A DNA stretch of 64,000 nt from Rhizobium sp. BK418 (GTDB lineage: Bacteria; Pseudomonadota; Alphaproteobacteria; Rhizobiales; Rhizobiaceae), in assembly GCF_004341105.1 (NCBI RefSeq), contig NZ_SLZK01000001.1, positions 186,001 to 250,000 of the forward strand. The letters are read 5' to 3'. Shown in pieces: positions 55,399-63,747 of this stretch. The first letter of the stretch is position 1. Every line of letters begins with the position of its first letter. The position numbers were made by a program, and so were the translations under genes. The notes under the pieces were generated by a model. That model searched no databases, was not told the DNA's origin, and worked only from the letters and a program-made list of their open reading frames with translations.

Positions 55399-55456
55399 GA
55401 AGACGGATATCCTGAGTGTTGATCTTGTTTTCTTGGTTGCTCAGGATCGTTTTCAT
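55352..55456 (-). CDS. Possible 34-codon leader ORF overlapping the ABC transporter start
   Basis: From ATG 55456 (GGGAGG 5 bases upstream) a frame of 34 codons runs to TAA at 55352, in a different frame from the ABC gene, which begins at 55398 inside it. The predicted product (start MKTILSNQENK) is polar and unremarkable. Its ribosome site is far better than that of the ABC gene, so translational coupling or an upstream control is possible. It may also be chance. Confidence 0.35.
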   Translation of the reverse strand: MKTILSNQENKINTQDIRLHVQFAFTREEKPAAS

Positions 55457-55598
55457 GAATGCCTCCCGTTGGGACGGAACAATGGGTAGCGCGCTAATCA
55501 GGCAGCGCCGATGTCGCTTTCAGCGTGCTGCTTCTACCGCAAAATGCAGCGCAAGGCGATAGGCTTTTGCATGTGGCCGCGATTGCAATCGGTTCTAC

Positions 55599-56363
55599 TC
55601 ACGGATCAGGTCCGCTGATCTCCTCCTGCAATCGCTCGAAGGCTGTCGGGAAGAGCGTGGCGGGCGGACTGTAGGGATTGGAGAAGGCATAGATGAAGAA
55701 GAGGATGATGCCGGTAAAGATGCCGAAGATCGATAGCAGCAGCAGGTTGCGGCCGTCGGGCGCGTAAGGGTAGTAGCCGATGGCGGTGAAGATCACACCC
55801 GAAACCGCCGCGAACCAGAAGATCGGGCTAAGGGAGTCGGTGCCGCTGTTTTCCCGCCGGTCGCGGGATTCCGAGATCATATGGATCTCTTCGAGCATGT
55901 GGCTGCGCAGGCTCTCCTGCTTGGCATTGGTGGGAGCCAGTTCGAGAATCTTCAGATAGGCGATGTTCCACTGATCCCACGCTGCCGAAGAAAGCTCGCC
56001 GGTGCGCCCGAGTTCGCTCCACTCCTGCTCGATGACGATGCGGACATAGTCTTTCAGCGCCCTCTGGATCGGTGCTTGCGCCTCCGGACCGTAGCGCTCG
56101 GCATCATAAAAAACATCGCCGACCGCATTGCTTTCCACCGCGCTTTCCGTCCGCAAGGCCTGATATTCAATCATTTCCTGCGCGAAAACGAGGGCAAGTA
56201 TCAGTGCGTGCAGGCTGGCAATGCGGGTGATGACAGAACTTGCCAGTTCCCTGTCTCGCCCGCCCGGGTCACCGCCCATGACCAGATACATGACATAATA
56301 GGCCGCAAGCACGGTTGCGGTCGTTCCTCCGATGATGGCAATGCCAATCAGAACCGATATCAT
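55599..56363 (-). CDS. DUF4239-type membrane protein
   Basis: A 254-residue protein with one N-terminal helix, a long helical cytosolic or periplasmic part (about 45-175), and two C-terminal helices (about 180-225). The pattern resembles DUF4239 (bestrophin-like) proteins: ASLHALILALVFAQEM with YQALRTESAVESNAVGDVFY. Function unknown. ATG 56363 with AGGGGAATTTC upstream; the frame is open 38 codons further up. Confidence 0.82.
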   Translation of the reverse strand: MISVLIGIAIIGGTTATVLAAYYVMYLVMGGDPGGRDRELASSVITRIASLHALILALVFAQEMIEYQALRTESAVESNAVGDVFYDAERYGPEAQAPIQRALKDYVRIVIEQEWSELGRTGELSSAAWDQWNIAYLKILELAPTNAKQESLRSHMLEEIHMISESRDRRENSGTDSLSPIFWFAAVSGVIFTAIGYYPYAPDGRNLLLLSIFGIFTGIILFFIYAFSNPYSPPATLFPTAFERLQEEISGPDP

Positions 56364-56424
56364 GAAATTCCCCTCGCAGGGGAGTGTATGGCCTTCGTGG
56401 CGGGCGGGCAATCGTAGTCGGGCG

Positions 56425-57216
56425 CTATCGAAGCAGACTGTCGAAGACGGGCAAGCCGCCGATCGCCGAGACCGCAATCAGGATGTAGCAGGCCATGCGG
56501 AAGGTGCTTTCCTTCGCGAGCCCGAACAGTTTTGAACCGCTCCAGAGGCCGACCGCGTACGCCGGCAGTGTGGTGATCGTCAGCGCAAAGACCGCGGAGA
56601 CGAAGAGACCGCCGAAATAATAGCTGACGAAGCTGAAGATGGTGGAGATCGAGAAGTATAGAATGACGTTCGAACGCACACGGGTGAAGTTGCTGGCACC
56701 CCCGAGCCAATAGGCGACCACAGGCGGACCGCCGAGTTGTGCCGCACCGCTGAAGAGGCCGGCGATGAGGCCGATTGCGGCAGTGAGCGGTGCCACCGGC
56801 CTGCCGTGATAGCGCCAGCCGGAAATAAGCAGTGCCAGCAAACCGATCGCAATGCCTGAGATGGCCCAGCGCAGGGCGAGCGGATCCAAAAGCGCCAGCG
56901 CTGCTGTTCCGGCGGGGACCCCAATTGCTGCGCCAACGGCCATTGTGAAGACCTCCTGCCTGTCCGCGGCTCGCCAGGCGGCAGGGATCATGCCGAGTGT
57001 GGCAAGCCCGTCGATCAAGAGCAGCACGGGGGAAGTGAGCTTCGGCCCGATGACGGCACCAGCCAACGGTATGAAGATGAGCGCTGCGCCGAAACCGGAA
57101 AAGCCGCGCGCCAGGCCAGCCACGAAAGCGAAGGCGATCAGCGCGGAGATGCCGTGATCGGGCAGCGCGGCATCAAACCAGGCGCGCAGGCCGGTCAGCA
57201 CCGCTTCGAGCGTCAT
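56425..57216 (-). CDS. TauE/SafE-family sulfite exporter-like permease
   Basis: A 263-residue membrane protein with about eight helices in two repeats, typical of TauE/SafE. Family landmarks are FVAGLARGFSGFGAALIFIP in the first repeat and GLIAGLFSGAAQLGGPPVVA in the second. It would move sulfite, organosulfonates or similar anions; substrate not determined. ATG 57216 has GGAG 7 bases upstream and is preferred over ATG 57231. A 62-base gap separates it from the DUF4239 gene on the same strand. Confidence 0.9.
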   Translation of the reverse strand: MTLEAVLTGLRAWFDAALPDHGISALIAFAFVAGLARGFSGFGAALIFIPLAGAVIGPKLTSPVLLLIDGLATLGMIPAAWRAADRQEVFTMAVGAAIGVPAGTAALALLDPLALRWAISGIAIGLLALLISGWRYHGRPVAPLTAAIGLIAGLFSGAAQLGGPPVVAYWLGGASNFTRVRSNVILYFSISTIFSFVSYYFGGLFVSAVFALTITTLPAYAVGLWSGSKLFGLAKESTFRMACYILIAVSAIGGLPVFDSLLR

Positions 57217-57243
57217 CGGTCGGCTCCGCATTCCGGATGGAAG

Positions 57244-57264
57244 GACAGGGCAGGACGCCCTGTC
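57244..57264. terminator. Inverted repeat between argC and the TauE/SafE gene
   Basis: Perfect 8-bp arms GACAGGGC and GCCCTGTC around AGGAC. It follows argC on the minus strand by 37 bases and precedes the exporter gene. No T-run, so a role as terminator is tentative. Confidence 0.4.
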
Positions 57265-57300
57265 TTCGTTAAATCGTCTGAAACAGGCAAATGCCTGATG

Positions 57301-58224
57301 TCAGACGCCCAGCATCAGGTCCATGTTCTGTACGGCGGCGCCCGAGGCACCCTTGCCGAGATTGTCGTAGACGGCGACTAGCAGCGCCTGCGCGACATCG
57401 TCATTGGCAAAGACGTGCAGGCGCATGCGGTTAGTGTTGTTGTAGATTTCCGGGTCGAGTTCCGGCGTGCGCTCCGAGGCTTCGAAGGGAGCGACCTCGA
57501 CGAAGCCCTTGATGCCGGCATAATAATCGGCGATCGCAGCGTGGAGGTCGGCGCCCTTCGGCACTTTCGGCAGATGCGAGAGCTGCAGCGGCACGGTCAC
57601 GACCATGCCCTGCGCGAAATTGCCGACGACCGGCTGGAAAAACGGCACGCGTCCAAGCTTGGCATAACGCTGCAGCTCCGGCAGGTGCTTGTGCTTGAAG
57701 GTCAGGCCGTAAGGCATGTATTCGGGCGCATCCTCGCCCTTGGCGACGTAGTCCTCGATCATCGTACGGCCGCCGCCGGAATAGCCGGAGATGCCGTTGA
57801 CCGTGACGGGAAAATCGGCCGGGACCAGACCGGCTTCGATCAGCGGGCGCAGCATGGCGATCGGCCCCTGCGGCCAGCAGCCGGGGTTGGCGACGCGTTT
57901 GGCCGAGGCGATGATACCGGCCTGTTCCTTGCTCATTTCCGGAAAGCCATAAGCCCAGCCTTCTGCGACACGATGAGCCGTCGAAGCGTCGATCACCTTG
58001 GTGCTGCCGTTCTCGATCAGGCTGACACTTTCCTTCGCGGCATCGTCAGGCAGGCAAAGGATGGCGATATCGGCTTCGTTCAGCAGGGCGGCGCGCACGG
58101 CCTTGTCCTTACGGCTTTCAGTCGGGATCGACAGCAGCTCAAGATCGCGACGTTCCGCCAGACGCTCGCGGATCTGCAGACCCGTCGTTCCAGCTTCGCC
58201 ATCGATGAAGATCTTTGCTGCCAT
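57301..58224 (-). CDS. argC: N-acetyl-gamma-glutamyl-phosphate reductase (short type 2)
   Basis: Third step of arginine synthesis: NADPH-dependent reduction of N-acetylglutamyl phosphate. The 307-residue protein has the N-terminal nucleotide-binding FIDGEAGTTGLQIRERL, the catalytic cysteine C116 in NPGCWPQG and SGYSGGGR, the features of the shorter ArgC class of Rhizobiaceae. ATG 58224 is the start. The neighbour upstream, speB, lies on the same strand with 80 bases between. Confidence 0.95.
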   Translation of the reverse strand: MAAKIFIDGEAGTTGLQIRERLAERRDLELLSIPTESRKDKAVRAALLNEADIAILCLPDDAAKESVSLIENGSTKVIDASTAHRVAEGWAYGFPEMSKEQAGIIASAKRVANPGCWPQGPIAMLRPLIEAGLVPADFPVTVNGISGYSGGGRTMIEDYVAKGEDAPEYMPYGLTFKHKHLPELQRYAKLGRVPFFQPVVGNFAQGMVVTVPLQLSHLPKVPKGADLHAAIADYYAGIKGFVEVAPFEASERTPELDPEIYNNTNRMRLHVFANDDVAQALLVAVYDNLGKGASGAAVQNMDLMLGV

Positions 58225-58304
58225 GATTATCCTGCACTTTCAGCGGGTTCGGGTTGTTTCCGGAATCAGTTTGCCACGAAGTTGAATCAATTTGATAACG
58301 GCAT

Positions 58305-59258
58305 TCAAATTGCCGTCGCGCGCCGTTCGGCGTGGAGGCCCAGCATATACATCGCGACCGTCGCCCCCGCAATGGCGGTGATATCGGCGTGATCATAGGG
58401 CGGAGAGACTTCGACGACGTCGGCGCCTCTGACATCGAGCTGTTTCAGCCGCTGCAATGTGGAGAGAATTTTCGCGCTGGAAGGGCCGCCCGAAACCGGC
58501 GTGCCAGTGCCGGGCGCATAGGCCGGATCCAGGCAATCGATATCGAAGGTCAGGTATGCGGGCGAGCCCTTCGTATGGGTGATGATTGCAGAGGCGATAT
58601 CGCTAGCGCTCATTTCCTCGATCTGATGACCGTAGAGGATGTGAATACCGAAATCCTCGGGCGCATGGGTGCGGATGCCGATCTGGATCGAACGGTCGGG
58701 ATCGATAAGGCCGGCGCGCACCGCACGCGCCACGAAGGAGCCGTGGTCGATACGCCGCTCTTCGTCGAACCAGGTGTCCTGATGTGCGTCGAATTGCACG
58801 AGCGCCAGCGGGCCGTGCCGCGCGACATGCGCCTTCAAGAGCGGCCAGGTGACATAATGGTCGCCGCCGAGCGTGAGCAGGAAGGCGCCGCTGTCGAGGA
58901 TGGCGCCCGCCTGCCGCTCGATGGCGGCGGGCGTATCCTGATGATTGCCGTAGTCGAGCAGGCAGTCGCCATAGTCGATGACGGCCATCTCGGCGAAGAG
59001 ATCGCGCTGGAACGGATATTGTGGATCATTGTCGAAGATCGCCGACGCCCGGCGGATCGCCTGCGGCCCGAAGCGTGTGCCTGGCCGGTTAGAGGTCGCC
59101 GCATCGAAAGGGATGCCCCAGACGACGGCATCGACGCCGGTCAGATCCTTGGTGAAGCGGCGGCGCATGAAGGAAAGCGCGCCGGCAAAGGTCGGGTCGG
59201 AGGCGATCGATGTCAGGCTCTGTGCGGTGAAGGCATGGTCGATTGACTTATTTGCCAT
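58305..59258 (-). CDS. speB: Agmatinase/ureohydrolase
   Basis: A 317-residue manganese enzyme of the arginase family. All six ligands are visible: H134 (GGDHYVTWP), D157, H159 and D161 (FDAHQDTW), D239 and D241 (FDIDCLDP). It hydrolyses agmatine to putrescine and urea by family; guanidinobutyrase or a related activity is possible. ATG 59258 lies 10 bases inside the preceding gene's 3' end, with GGAAGG upstream. Symbol as commonly used in rhizobia. Confidence 0.9.
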   Translation of the reverse strand: MANKSIDHAFTAQSLTSIASDPTFAGALSFMRRRFTKDLTGVDAVVWGIPFDAATSNRPGTRFGPQAIRRASAIFDNDPQYPFQRDLFAEMAVIDYGDCLLDYGNHQDTPAAIERQAGAILDSGAFLLTLGGDHYVTWPLLKAHVARHGPLALVQFDAHQDTWFDEERRIDHGSFVARAVRAGLIDPDRSIQIGIRTHAPEDFGIHILYGHQIEEMSASDIASAIITHTKGSPAYLTFDIDCLDPAYAPGTGTPVSGGPSSAKILSTLQRLKQLDVRGADVVEVSPPYDHADITAIAGATVAMYMLGLHAERRATAI

Positions 59259-59616
59259 GGTCAGGACCTTCCTCCGCGGTGAATTCATAGGCGCGTTCTA
59301 CCCGCGCAATGCGAACCTTATATTGCTTGTACCAGCGCTCGCGGCCAAGCCGCTGGGCGGCCAGATGGCTCACCACCTGCTTCCAGGCCCTCAGGCTTTC
59401 CTCATCCGCCCAATAGGAATTGGTGATCCCGAAGCCATCGGCATCTCGGGCGCTTTCGGCCCCCAGACAGCCCGGCTGCTGCAACGCCAACTCCGCCATC
59501 CGATCGGACATGGCGCCGTAGCCGTTATCGCCTTTGGTGCGAATAGAGGAGAAGGTAACGATGTAATATGGAGGCTCGGGTGTGGCGGCGAAGGGCGAGG
59601 GCTGGGCGGTCGACAT
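59248..59616 (-). CDS. Antibiotic biosynthesis monooxygenase (ABM)-domain protein
   Basis: A 122-residue protein of the ferredoxin-like ABM fold, seen in YYIVTFSSIRTKGDNGYGAM, QPGCLGAESARDADGFGITN and YWADEESLRAWKQVVSHLAA. Such proteins include haem-degrading and quinol-type monooxygenases; reaction here unknown. ATG 59616 has AAGGA 9 bases upstream, while a GTG at 59634 would add 6 residues. It overlaps the speB start by 11 bases, which suggests coupled translation. Confidence 0.87.
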   Translation of the reverse strand: MSTAQPSPFAATPEPPYYIVTFSSIRTKGDNGYGAMSDRMAELALQQPGCLGAESARDADGFGITNSYWADEESLRAWKQVVSHLAAQRLGRERWYKQYKVRIARVERAYEFTAEEGPDHGK

Positions 59617-59691
59617 GTGCGGGTTCCTTGTCACTATAGGAAGGGGTAGGTGAGCTTCTGACAGATTTCAAGGAATCACATTTCAGGGCAA

Positions 59692-59714
59692 GGCGGCGGA
59701 TCTTCTCCGCCGCC
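59692..59714. terminator. Hairpin between MFS exporter and ABM gene
   Basis: Perfect 9-bp arms GGCGGCGGA and TCCGCCGCC around TCTTC, just after the end of the minus-strand exporter gene (59724). On the minus strand it is followed by TTGCCCTG, on the plus strand by CTTTTGG. Likely ends the exporter transcript in part. Confidence 0.65.
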
Positions 59715-59723
59715 CTTTTGGTC

Positions 59724-60911
59724 TCAGCCGCGAGCGCGGATGAGGCGTAACGCAAGCAGGGTGATGATACTCATCATCGTGCAATAGCCGGCGAGCGGCC
59801 ATGCCGTATTGCCGTCCAGTAGCAGCACGAAGAGCGTGCCGACGCAGCCGACGATAAGGCTTTCGACACAGAAATAGAGCGCGACAGCCGTTCCGGCTGT
59901 TTGGCCAAAGGCCGCCAGCGCACCGTTCGCTGTGACCGCGGTCGTCAGCACGATACCGCCAGCAATGATCCACATGGGCAGGACGAAGCTGACGAACGAT
60001 GGAGCAAGCAGCACTTCACCGATGCCGAGGAACAATGCGCCGACAAGAAGCATGCCCATGCCGCGGGCGAGGCTACCGGCCATTCCCCATCGTGCGACGA
60101 AGCGGCCAGCGAAACGTGCTGAGATGATCATCACCGCCGCTGCCGTGGCAAAGGAGAGGCTGAAGGCGAGACCCGAAAAACCGGCATGATCGATGAGCAC
60201 ACGAGGTGCGGTGGAAAAGAATACGAAGAAGGCTCCCATCGCCGCGCTGAAGCCTGTCGTGTAGGTCCAGAAATGTGCATTCGCCAGGATCGTGCCTATG
60301 CTGATCGGCGTCTTGGCCGATGTCTCAGGTCTCGTTTCGTGCCAGCCCCGCAGCGCATTGAGGATCGCTGCGACCATCAGCCCGCTGAGCAGCAGGAAGA
60401 TGGCACGCCATCCGACATGATCGGCAACCAGTGCGCCGGCGATCGGTCCAAGCGCTGGCACGAAGGAGAGGATCGCGCCAAGCAGGCTGTAGATGACGGC
60501 GCCTTCCGGCCTTACGGCATAGATGTCGCGCACCGTTGCAAAGGTCGCCACAAGTGCCGCCGACGCGCCTGTCGCCTGCAGCAGTCGCAGCATGAGGAAT
60601 AGTGCGGCCGACGAGGTGGCTGCGAGCAGCAGTGAGGAAGCCGCAAACAGCAGTGCGCCGCCAAGCAGCACTGGGCGCCGACCGATCCGGTCCGACAGAG
60701 GCCCGAAGAGCATCTGTCCGGCACCAAGAATGAGCATGTAAAGGCTCAGCGTCAGTTGAACGACTGTCGCCGAGGTGCCGAGTGCTTCAGGCATCTTCGG
60801 AACGACGGGGAGATAGATATCCATGGCAAGCGAGGCTAGGATATCGAAGGGCGCCAGCAGCAGCAGCGCGGCCGGCAGGGAGCAAGTCCAGTTTCTGTTT
60901 TCGGAAGGCAT
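59724..60911 (-). CDS. CmlA/FloR-like MFS drug exporter (Bcr/CflA group)
   Basis: A 395-residue inner-membrane exporter of twelve helices. The start PFDILASLAMDIYLPVVPKM, the loop LFGPLSDRIGRRPVLLGG (motif A, about 68-86), LLQATGASAALVATFATVRDIYA and GWRAIF are very close in wording to chloramphenicol/florfenicol exporters CmlA and FloR as I know them, more than to general Bcr proteins. Resistance must be tested; it could be a native exporter of another amphenicol-like or phenazine-like compound. The gene lies between speB/ABM and the rpsI region and may be a later insertion. Confidence 0.88.
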   Translation of the reverse strand: MPSENRNWTCSLPAALLLLAPFDILASLAMDIYLPVVPKMPEALGTSATVVQLTLSLYMLILGAGQMLFGPLSDRIGRRPVLLGGALLFAASSLLLAATSSAALFLMLRLLQATGASAALVATFATVRDIYAVRPEGAVIYSLLGAILSFVPALGPIAGALVADHVGWRAIFLLLSGLMVAAILNALRGWHETRPETSAKTPISIGTILANAHFWTYTTGFSAAMGAFFVFFSTAPRVLIDHAGFSGLAFSLSFATAAAVMIISARFAGRFVARWGMAGSLARGMGMLLVGALFLGIGEVLLAPSFVSFVLPMWIIAGGIVLTTAVTANGALAAFGQTAGTAVALYFCVESLIVGCVGTLFVLLLDGNTAWPLAGYCTMMSIITLLALRLIRARG

Positions 60912-61191
60912 GGATATTCATCCGCTCGAATGAGTTCATTCGACGGCGATCTGCCTTCTCATCACTGTGTGGATTGGTCGGACAGATGCCGCAACAACAT
61001 CAAAAGGTTGCTGCGGCGAATCTGTCTGCGGACGGGGTGGCTCCCATCTCAGGTCCTGTCTTGTCTGGTCTGAATATGGTACCGCTTTACCAGTGTCGGG
61101 CATCGACGACAATAGGTGATCGCCAATGCGTTGACTTCGCAAATTGCTTCCAAGAAGCTGCGCCGACCGAACCAGGAAGGAGCCACGGGCA

Positions 61192-61569
61192 ATGTTCGAT
61201 CACATTTCAATCGGGGTAAAAAGCCTCGAGAGATCACGCCAATTCTACGACGCGGCACTGGCACCGCTCGGTTACGAGCGGCTGTCGAATTTCGATGGAA
61301 CGATGGGATATGGCGCCGAACGGCCGGCCTTCTGGGTCAGCGAAGTGGAGCGCCCGGTGCCGGCAGATCGCGGCTCTGGCCTGCATTTTTGCTTTGTTGC
61401 CACGAGCGAGGAGGCTGTCAAAGCCTTCCATGCCGCAGCCCTTGCCAATGGCGGCGAGGATAACGGTTCGCCCGGCATCCGCCCGGATTACGGGCAGTTC
61501 TATTATGCAGCCTTCGTCATCGATCCGGACGGCTATCGGCTCGAAGCCTTCTTCAACAAGCCGGAATAA
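61192..61569 (+). CDS. VOC-superfamily (glyoxalase-like) protein
   Basis: A 125-residue VOC-fold protein. The first module is FDHISIGVKSLERSRQFYDA, the last FYYAAFVIDPDGYRLEAFFN. The metal-ligand positions H4 and E (near residue 119) are kept, so a metal-dependent enzyme is likely; reaction unknown. ATG 61192 follows AAGGAGCCACGGGCA. It converges on the rpsI terminator. Confidence 0.9.
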   Translation: MFDHISIGVKSLERSRQFYDAALAPLGYERLSNFDGTMGYGAERPAFWVSEVERPVPADRGSGLHFCFVATSEEAVKAFHAAALANGGEDNGSPGIRPDYGQFYYAAFVIDPDGYRLEAFFNKPE

Positions 61570-61575
61570 AGAAAA

Positions 61576-61595
61576 GGCCGGGCGTGAGCCCGGCC
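61576..61595 (-). terminator. Terminator of the rplM-rpsI operon
   Basis: Perfect 8-bp arms GGCCGGGC and GCCCGGCC around GTGA (plus-strand reading). On the minus strand the hairpin is followed by TTTTCTTT, a normal rho-independent terminator 27 bases after rpsI; on the plus strand it may also slow the VOC transcript. Confidence 0.92.
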
Positions 61596-61621
61596 TCCAT
61601 GAAAGCATATCCAGAAAGCGA

Positions 61622-62095
61622 TTAGCGCTTCGAGAACTGGAACGAACGGCGGGCCTTGGCCTTACCATACTTCTTACGTTCAACGACGCGGCTGTCGCGG
61701 GTCAGGAAGCCACCCTTCTTCAGGACCGAGCGCAGGCCCGGTTCGAAGTAGGTGAGTGCCTTGGACAAACCGTGGCGAACAGCACCGGCCTGGCCGGAGA
61801 GGCCGCCGCCGGCAACGGTTGCGATGATGTCGAACTGGCCGTCACGGGCAGCCGCGACAATCGGCTGACGCAGGATCATCTGCAGAACCGGACGGGCGAA
61901 GTAAGCCGTGAAGTCCTTGCCGTTGACGATGATCTTGCCGGAGCCGGCCTTGACCCAAACGCGGGCGACGGCGTCCTTGCGCTTGCCGGTCGCATAGGAG
62001 CGGCCAAGCGAGTCGACCTTGCGGACGTGAGCCGGAGCGGCAACAGCAGCTTCCGACGACGTGCCGAGATCCTTCAGGGAGGAAAGGTCAGCCAT
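61622..62095 (-). CDS. rpsI: 30S ribosomal protein S9
   Basis: A 157-residue S9: an alphaproteobacterial N-terminal extension of about 30 residues, then [39 protein letters not shown] and the invariant basic C terminus ending FQFSKR, which reaches into the P site. It starts 2 bases after the rplM stop and forms the standard rplM-rpsI operon with its own promoter and terminator. Confidence 0.97.
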   Translation of the reverse strand: MADLSSLKDLGTSSEAAVAAPAHVRKVDSLGRSYATGKRKDAVARVWVKAGSGKIIVNGKDFTAYFARPVLQMILRQPIVAAARDGQFDIIATVAGGGLSGQAGAVRHGLSKALTYFEPGLRSVLKKGGFLTRDSRVVERKKYGKAKARRSFQFSKR

Positions 62096-62097
62096 TA

Positions 62098-62562
62098 TCA
62101 GGCGCTCCTTACGTTCTTCTTGTTCAGCGTTGCGACGTCGAGGACGGTCGGCTGCTGTGCTTCGTGGGGATGGTTCGGGCCGGCGTAAACGCGCAGGTTC
62201 TTCATCTGGCGACGGCCGAGCGGACCGCGCGGAACCATGCGCTCAACAGCCTTCTCGAGGACGCGCTCCGGGAAGCGGCCTTCGATGATCTGACGAGCGG
62301 TACGCTCCTTGATGCCGCCTGCATAACCGGTGTGCCAGTAGTAAACCTTGTCAGAATACTTCTTGCCGGTGAAAACGACCTTTTCAGCGTTGATGACGAT
62401 AACGTTGTCGCCGTCGTCAACGTGAGGCGTGAAAGTTGCCTTGTGCTTGCCACGCAGACGCATAGCGATGATGGAAGCGAGACGACCGACGACGAGCCCT
62501 TCGGCGTCGATGACGACCCACTTCTTCTCCACCTCTGCAGGCTTCTGGGAGAAGGTTACCAT
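62098..62562 (-). CDS. rplM: 50S ribosomal protein L13
   Basis: A 154-residue L13, an early-assembly protein of the large subunit. Typical parts are [37 protein letters not shown] and [20 protein letters not shown]. The frame extends to 62703, but ATG 62562 gives the family N terminus, with GAGAGTAAC-type purines upstream. A strong promoter lies at 62687-62715. Confidence 0.97.
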   Translation of the reverse strand: MVTFSQKPAEVEKKWVVIDAEGLVVGRLASIIAMRLRGKHKATFTPHVDDGDNVIVINAEKVVFTGKKYSDKVYYWHTGYAGGIKERTARQIIEGRFPERVLEKAVERMVPRGPLGRRQMKNLRVYAGPNHPHEAQQPTVLDVATLNKKNVRSA

Positions 62563-62686
62563 AATTGTTACTCTCTCTTGGATCCCCATGCCCGAAGGCG
62601 AAGGGGCGTTTCTTGTTGCTTGGCTTTGGTCAGCCATAAGACGACCAAAAAGAAAGCAGCCCCGAGAGGCTGCATTTCTGGCGCGG

Positions 62687-62715
62687 CTTATAACGGCAAT
62701 CACCTATAGGGTCAA
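62687..62715 (-). promoter_or_regulatory. Sigma-70-type promoter of rplM-rpsI
   Basis: On the minus strand TTGACC (62715-62710) and TATAAG (62692-62687) are 17 bases apart, close to the consensus, about 125 bases upstream of the rplM start, leaving a long leader in which autogenous control could act. Confidence 0.8.
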
Positions 62716-62770
62716 TACAAACGCTTTCGGCAACAAGAAAAATAAACAAGCAAAAACAGTTATTTAGAGA

Positions 62771-62790
62771 TGAGGTATTGACATACCTCA
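62771..62790. promoter_or_regulatory. Inverted repeat around a -35-like hexamer, candidate operator
   Basis: Perfect 7-bp arms TGAGGTA and TACCTCA flank TTGACA, itself a perfect -35 hexamer on the plus strand, 82 bases upstream of the enoyl-CoA hydratase start. A repressor bound here would block the promoter. No good -10 is seen at 17 bases, so the promoter itself is less certain than the repeat. Confidence 0.5.
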
Positions 62791-62871
62791 CTTTAATGCG
62801 CCCGAAAGCTCGAAGTTTTACCCTTCATAGGCACTGCTGCGCCGTATTCGGCTCGAAATCGCCGCACCCTT

Positions 62872-63747
62872 ATGGCACAAGAGCCGAACGGAGACAGCAC
62901 ACAGGACTATGCCATGGCCGAGATCGTATCCTTCCGCAAGGACAACAACAATTCGGGCGAGGGCGCCCTGGTGCTTCGCCAGCTTTCCGGCGGCATATTG
63001 CGTCTGACGCTCAACAATCCGCCGGCCCACGTCCTGTCGATATCGATGATGGAAACGCTGATGGGCGAACTTCAGGGGGCCGGCGGCGACGACAATGTGC
63101 GTGTCGTCGTCATCGCTTCGACCGGCAACGTTTTTTCCGCCGGTCATGACTTGAAGGAGCTGACGGCTCATCGCGCCGACGAGGATGGTGGCGTCGCCTT
63201 CTTCGAGGAAACCTTTGCGCTGGCCGCCGACCTGATGCTGGAGATCACTCGCCTGCCGAAGCCGGTCATTGCAGAGATCGACGGTCTCGCGACGGCCGCA
63301 GGCTGCCAGCTTGTTGCGAGCTGCGATCTCGCGATCTGCACGGATACGTCCACCTTCTGCACGCCGGGCGTCAACATCGGCCTTTTCTGCTCGACGCCTT
63401 CTGTTGCCGTCTCGCGCGCCGCTCATCGCAAGCAGGCAATGGAAATGCTGCTGACAGGCGAAACGATTGACGCCTCCACTGCCAAGGACTTCGGTCTCGT
63501 CAACCGTATAGTGCCGAAGCAGTATCTCACGCAGGTGGTCAGCAAATATGCTTCCGTCATCGCCTCGAAATCGCCGCAGGCTCTGAGGATCGGCAAGGAA
63601 GCCTTCTACCGGCAATTGGAGATGCCGATTGCGGAAGCCTACGATTATGCCGCAAGCATCATGGTCGACAGCATGCTGACCGGCGATGCACAGGAAGGGA
63701 TCAGTGCGTTCCTTGGCAAGCGCACGCCCGAATGGAAGGACGAGTGA
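62872..63747 (+). CDS. Enoyl-CoA hydratase/isomerase-family protein
   Basis: A 291-residue crotonase-fold enzyme. The oxyanion-hole segment is FSAGHDLKEL and the active-site region PKPVIAEIDGLATAAGCQLV, followed by the IGLFCSTPSVAVSRA stretch. The position of the usual glutamate near GCQLVAS looks altered, so the reaction may not be classical hydration; isomerase or thioesterase-like activity is possible. Starts at ATG 62872, while ATG 62914 would give 277 residues; neither has a strong ribosome site. A candidate operator lies upstream. Confidence 0.9.
   Translation: MAQEPNGDSTQDYAMAEIVSFRKDNNNSGEGALVLRQLSGGILRLTLNNPPAHVLSISMMETLMGELQGAGGDDNVRVVVIASTGNVFSAGHDLKELTAHRADEDGGVAFFEETFALAADLMLEITRLPKPVIAEIDGLATAAGCQLVASCDLAICTDTSTFCTPGVNIGLFCSTPSVAVSRAAHRKQAMEMLLTGETIDASTAKDFGLVNRIVPKQYLTQVVSKYASVIASKSPQALRIGKEAFYRQLEMPIAEAYDYAASIMVDSMLTGDAQEGISAFLGKRTPEWKDE

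Larger units (their letters stand above)
62563..62871. other. Intergenic region rplM / enoyl-CoA hydratase
   Basis: 309 bases between divergent genes. It holds the rplM promoter (62687-62715), an AT-rich stretch at 62716-62770, and the perfect inverted repeat at 62771-62790 facing the enoyl-CoA hydratase gene. No gene is supported. Confidence 0.7.
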
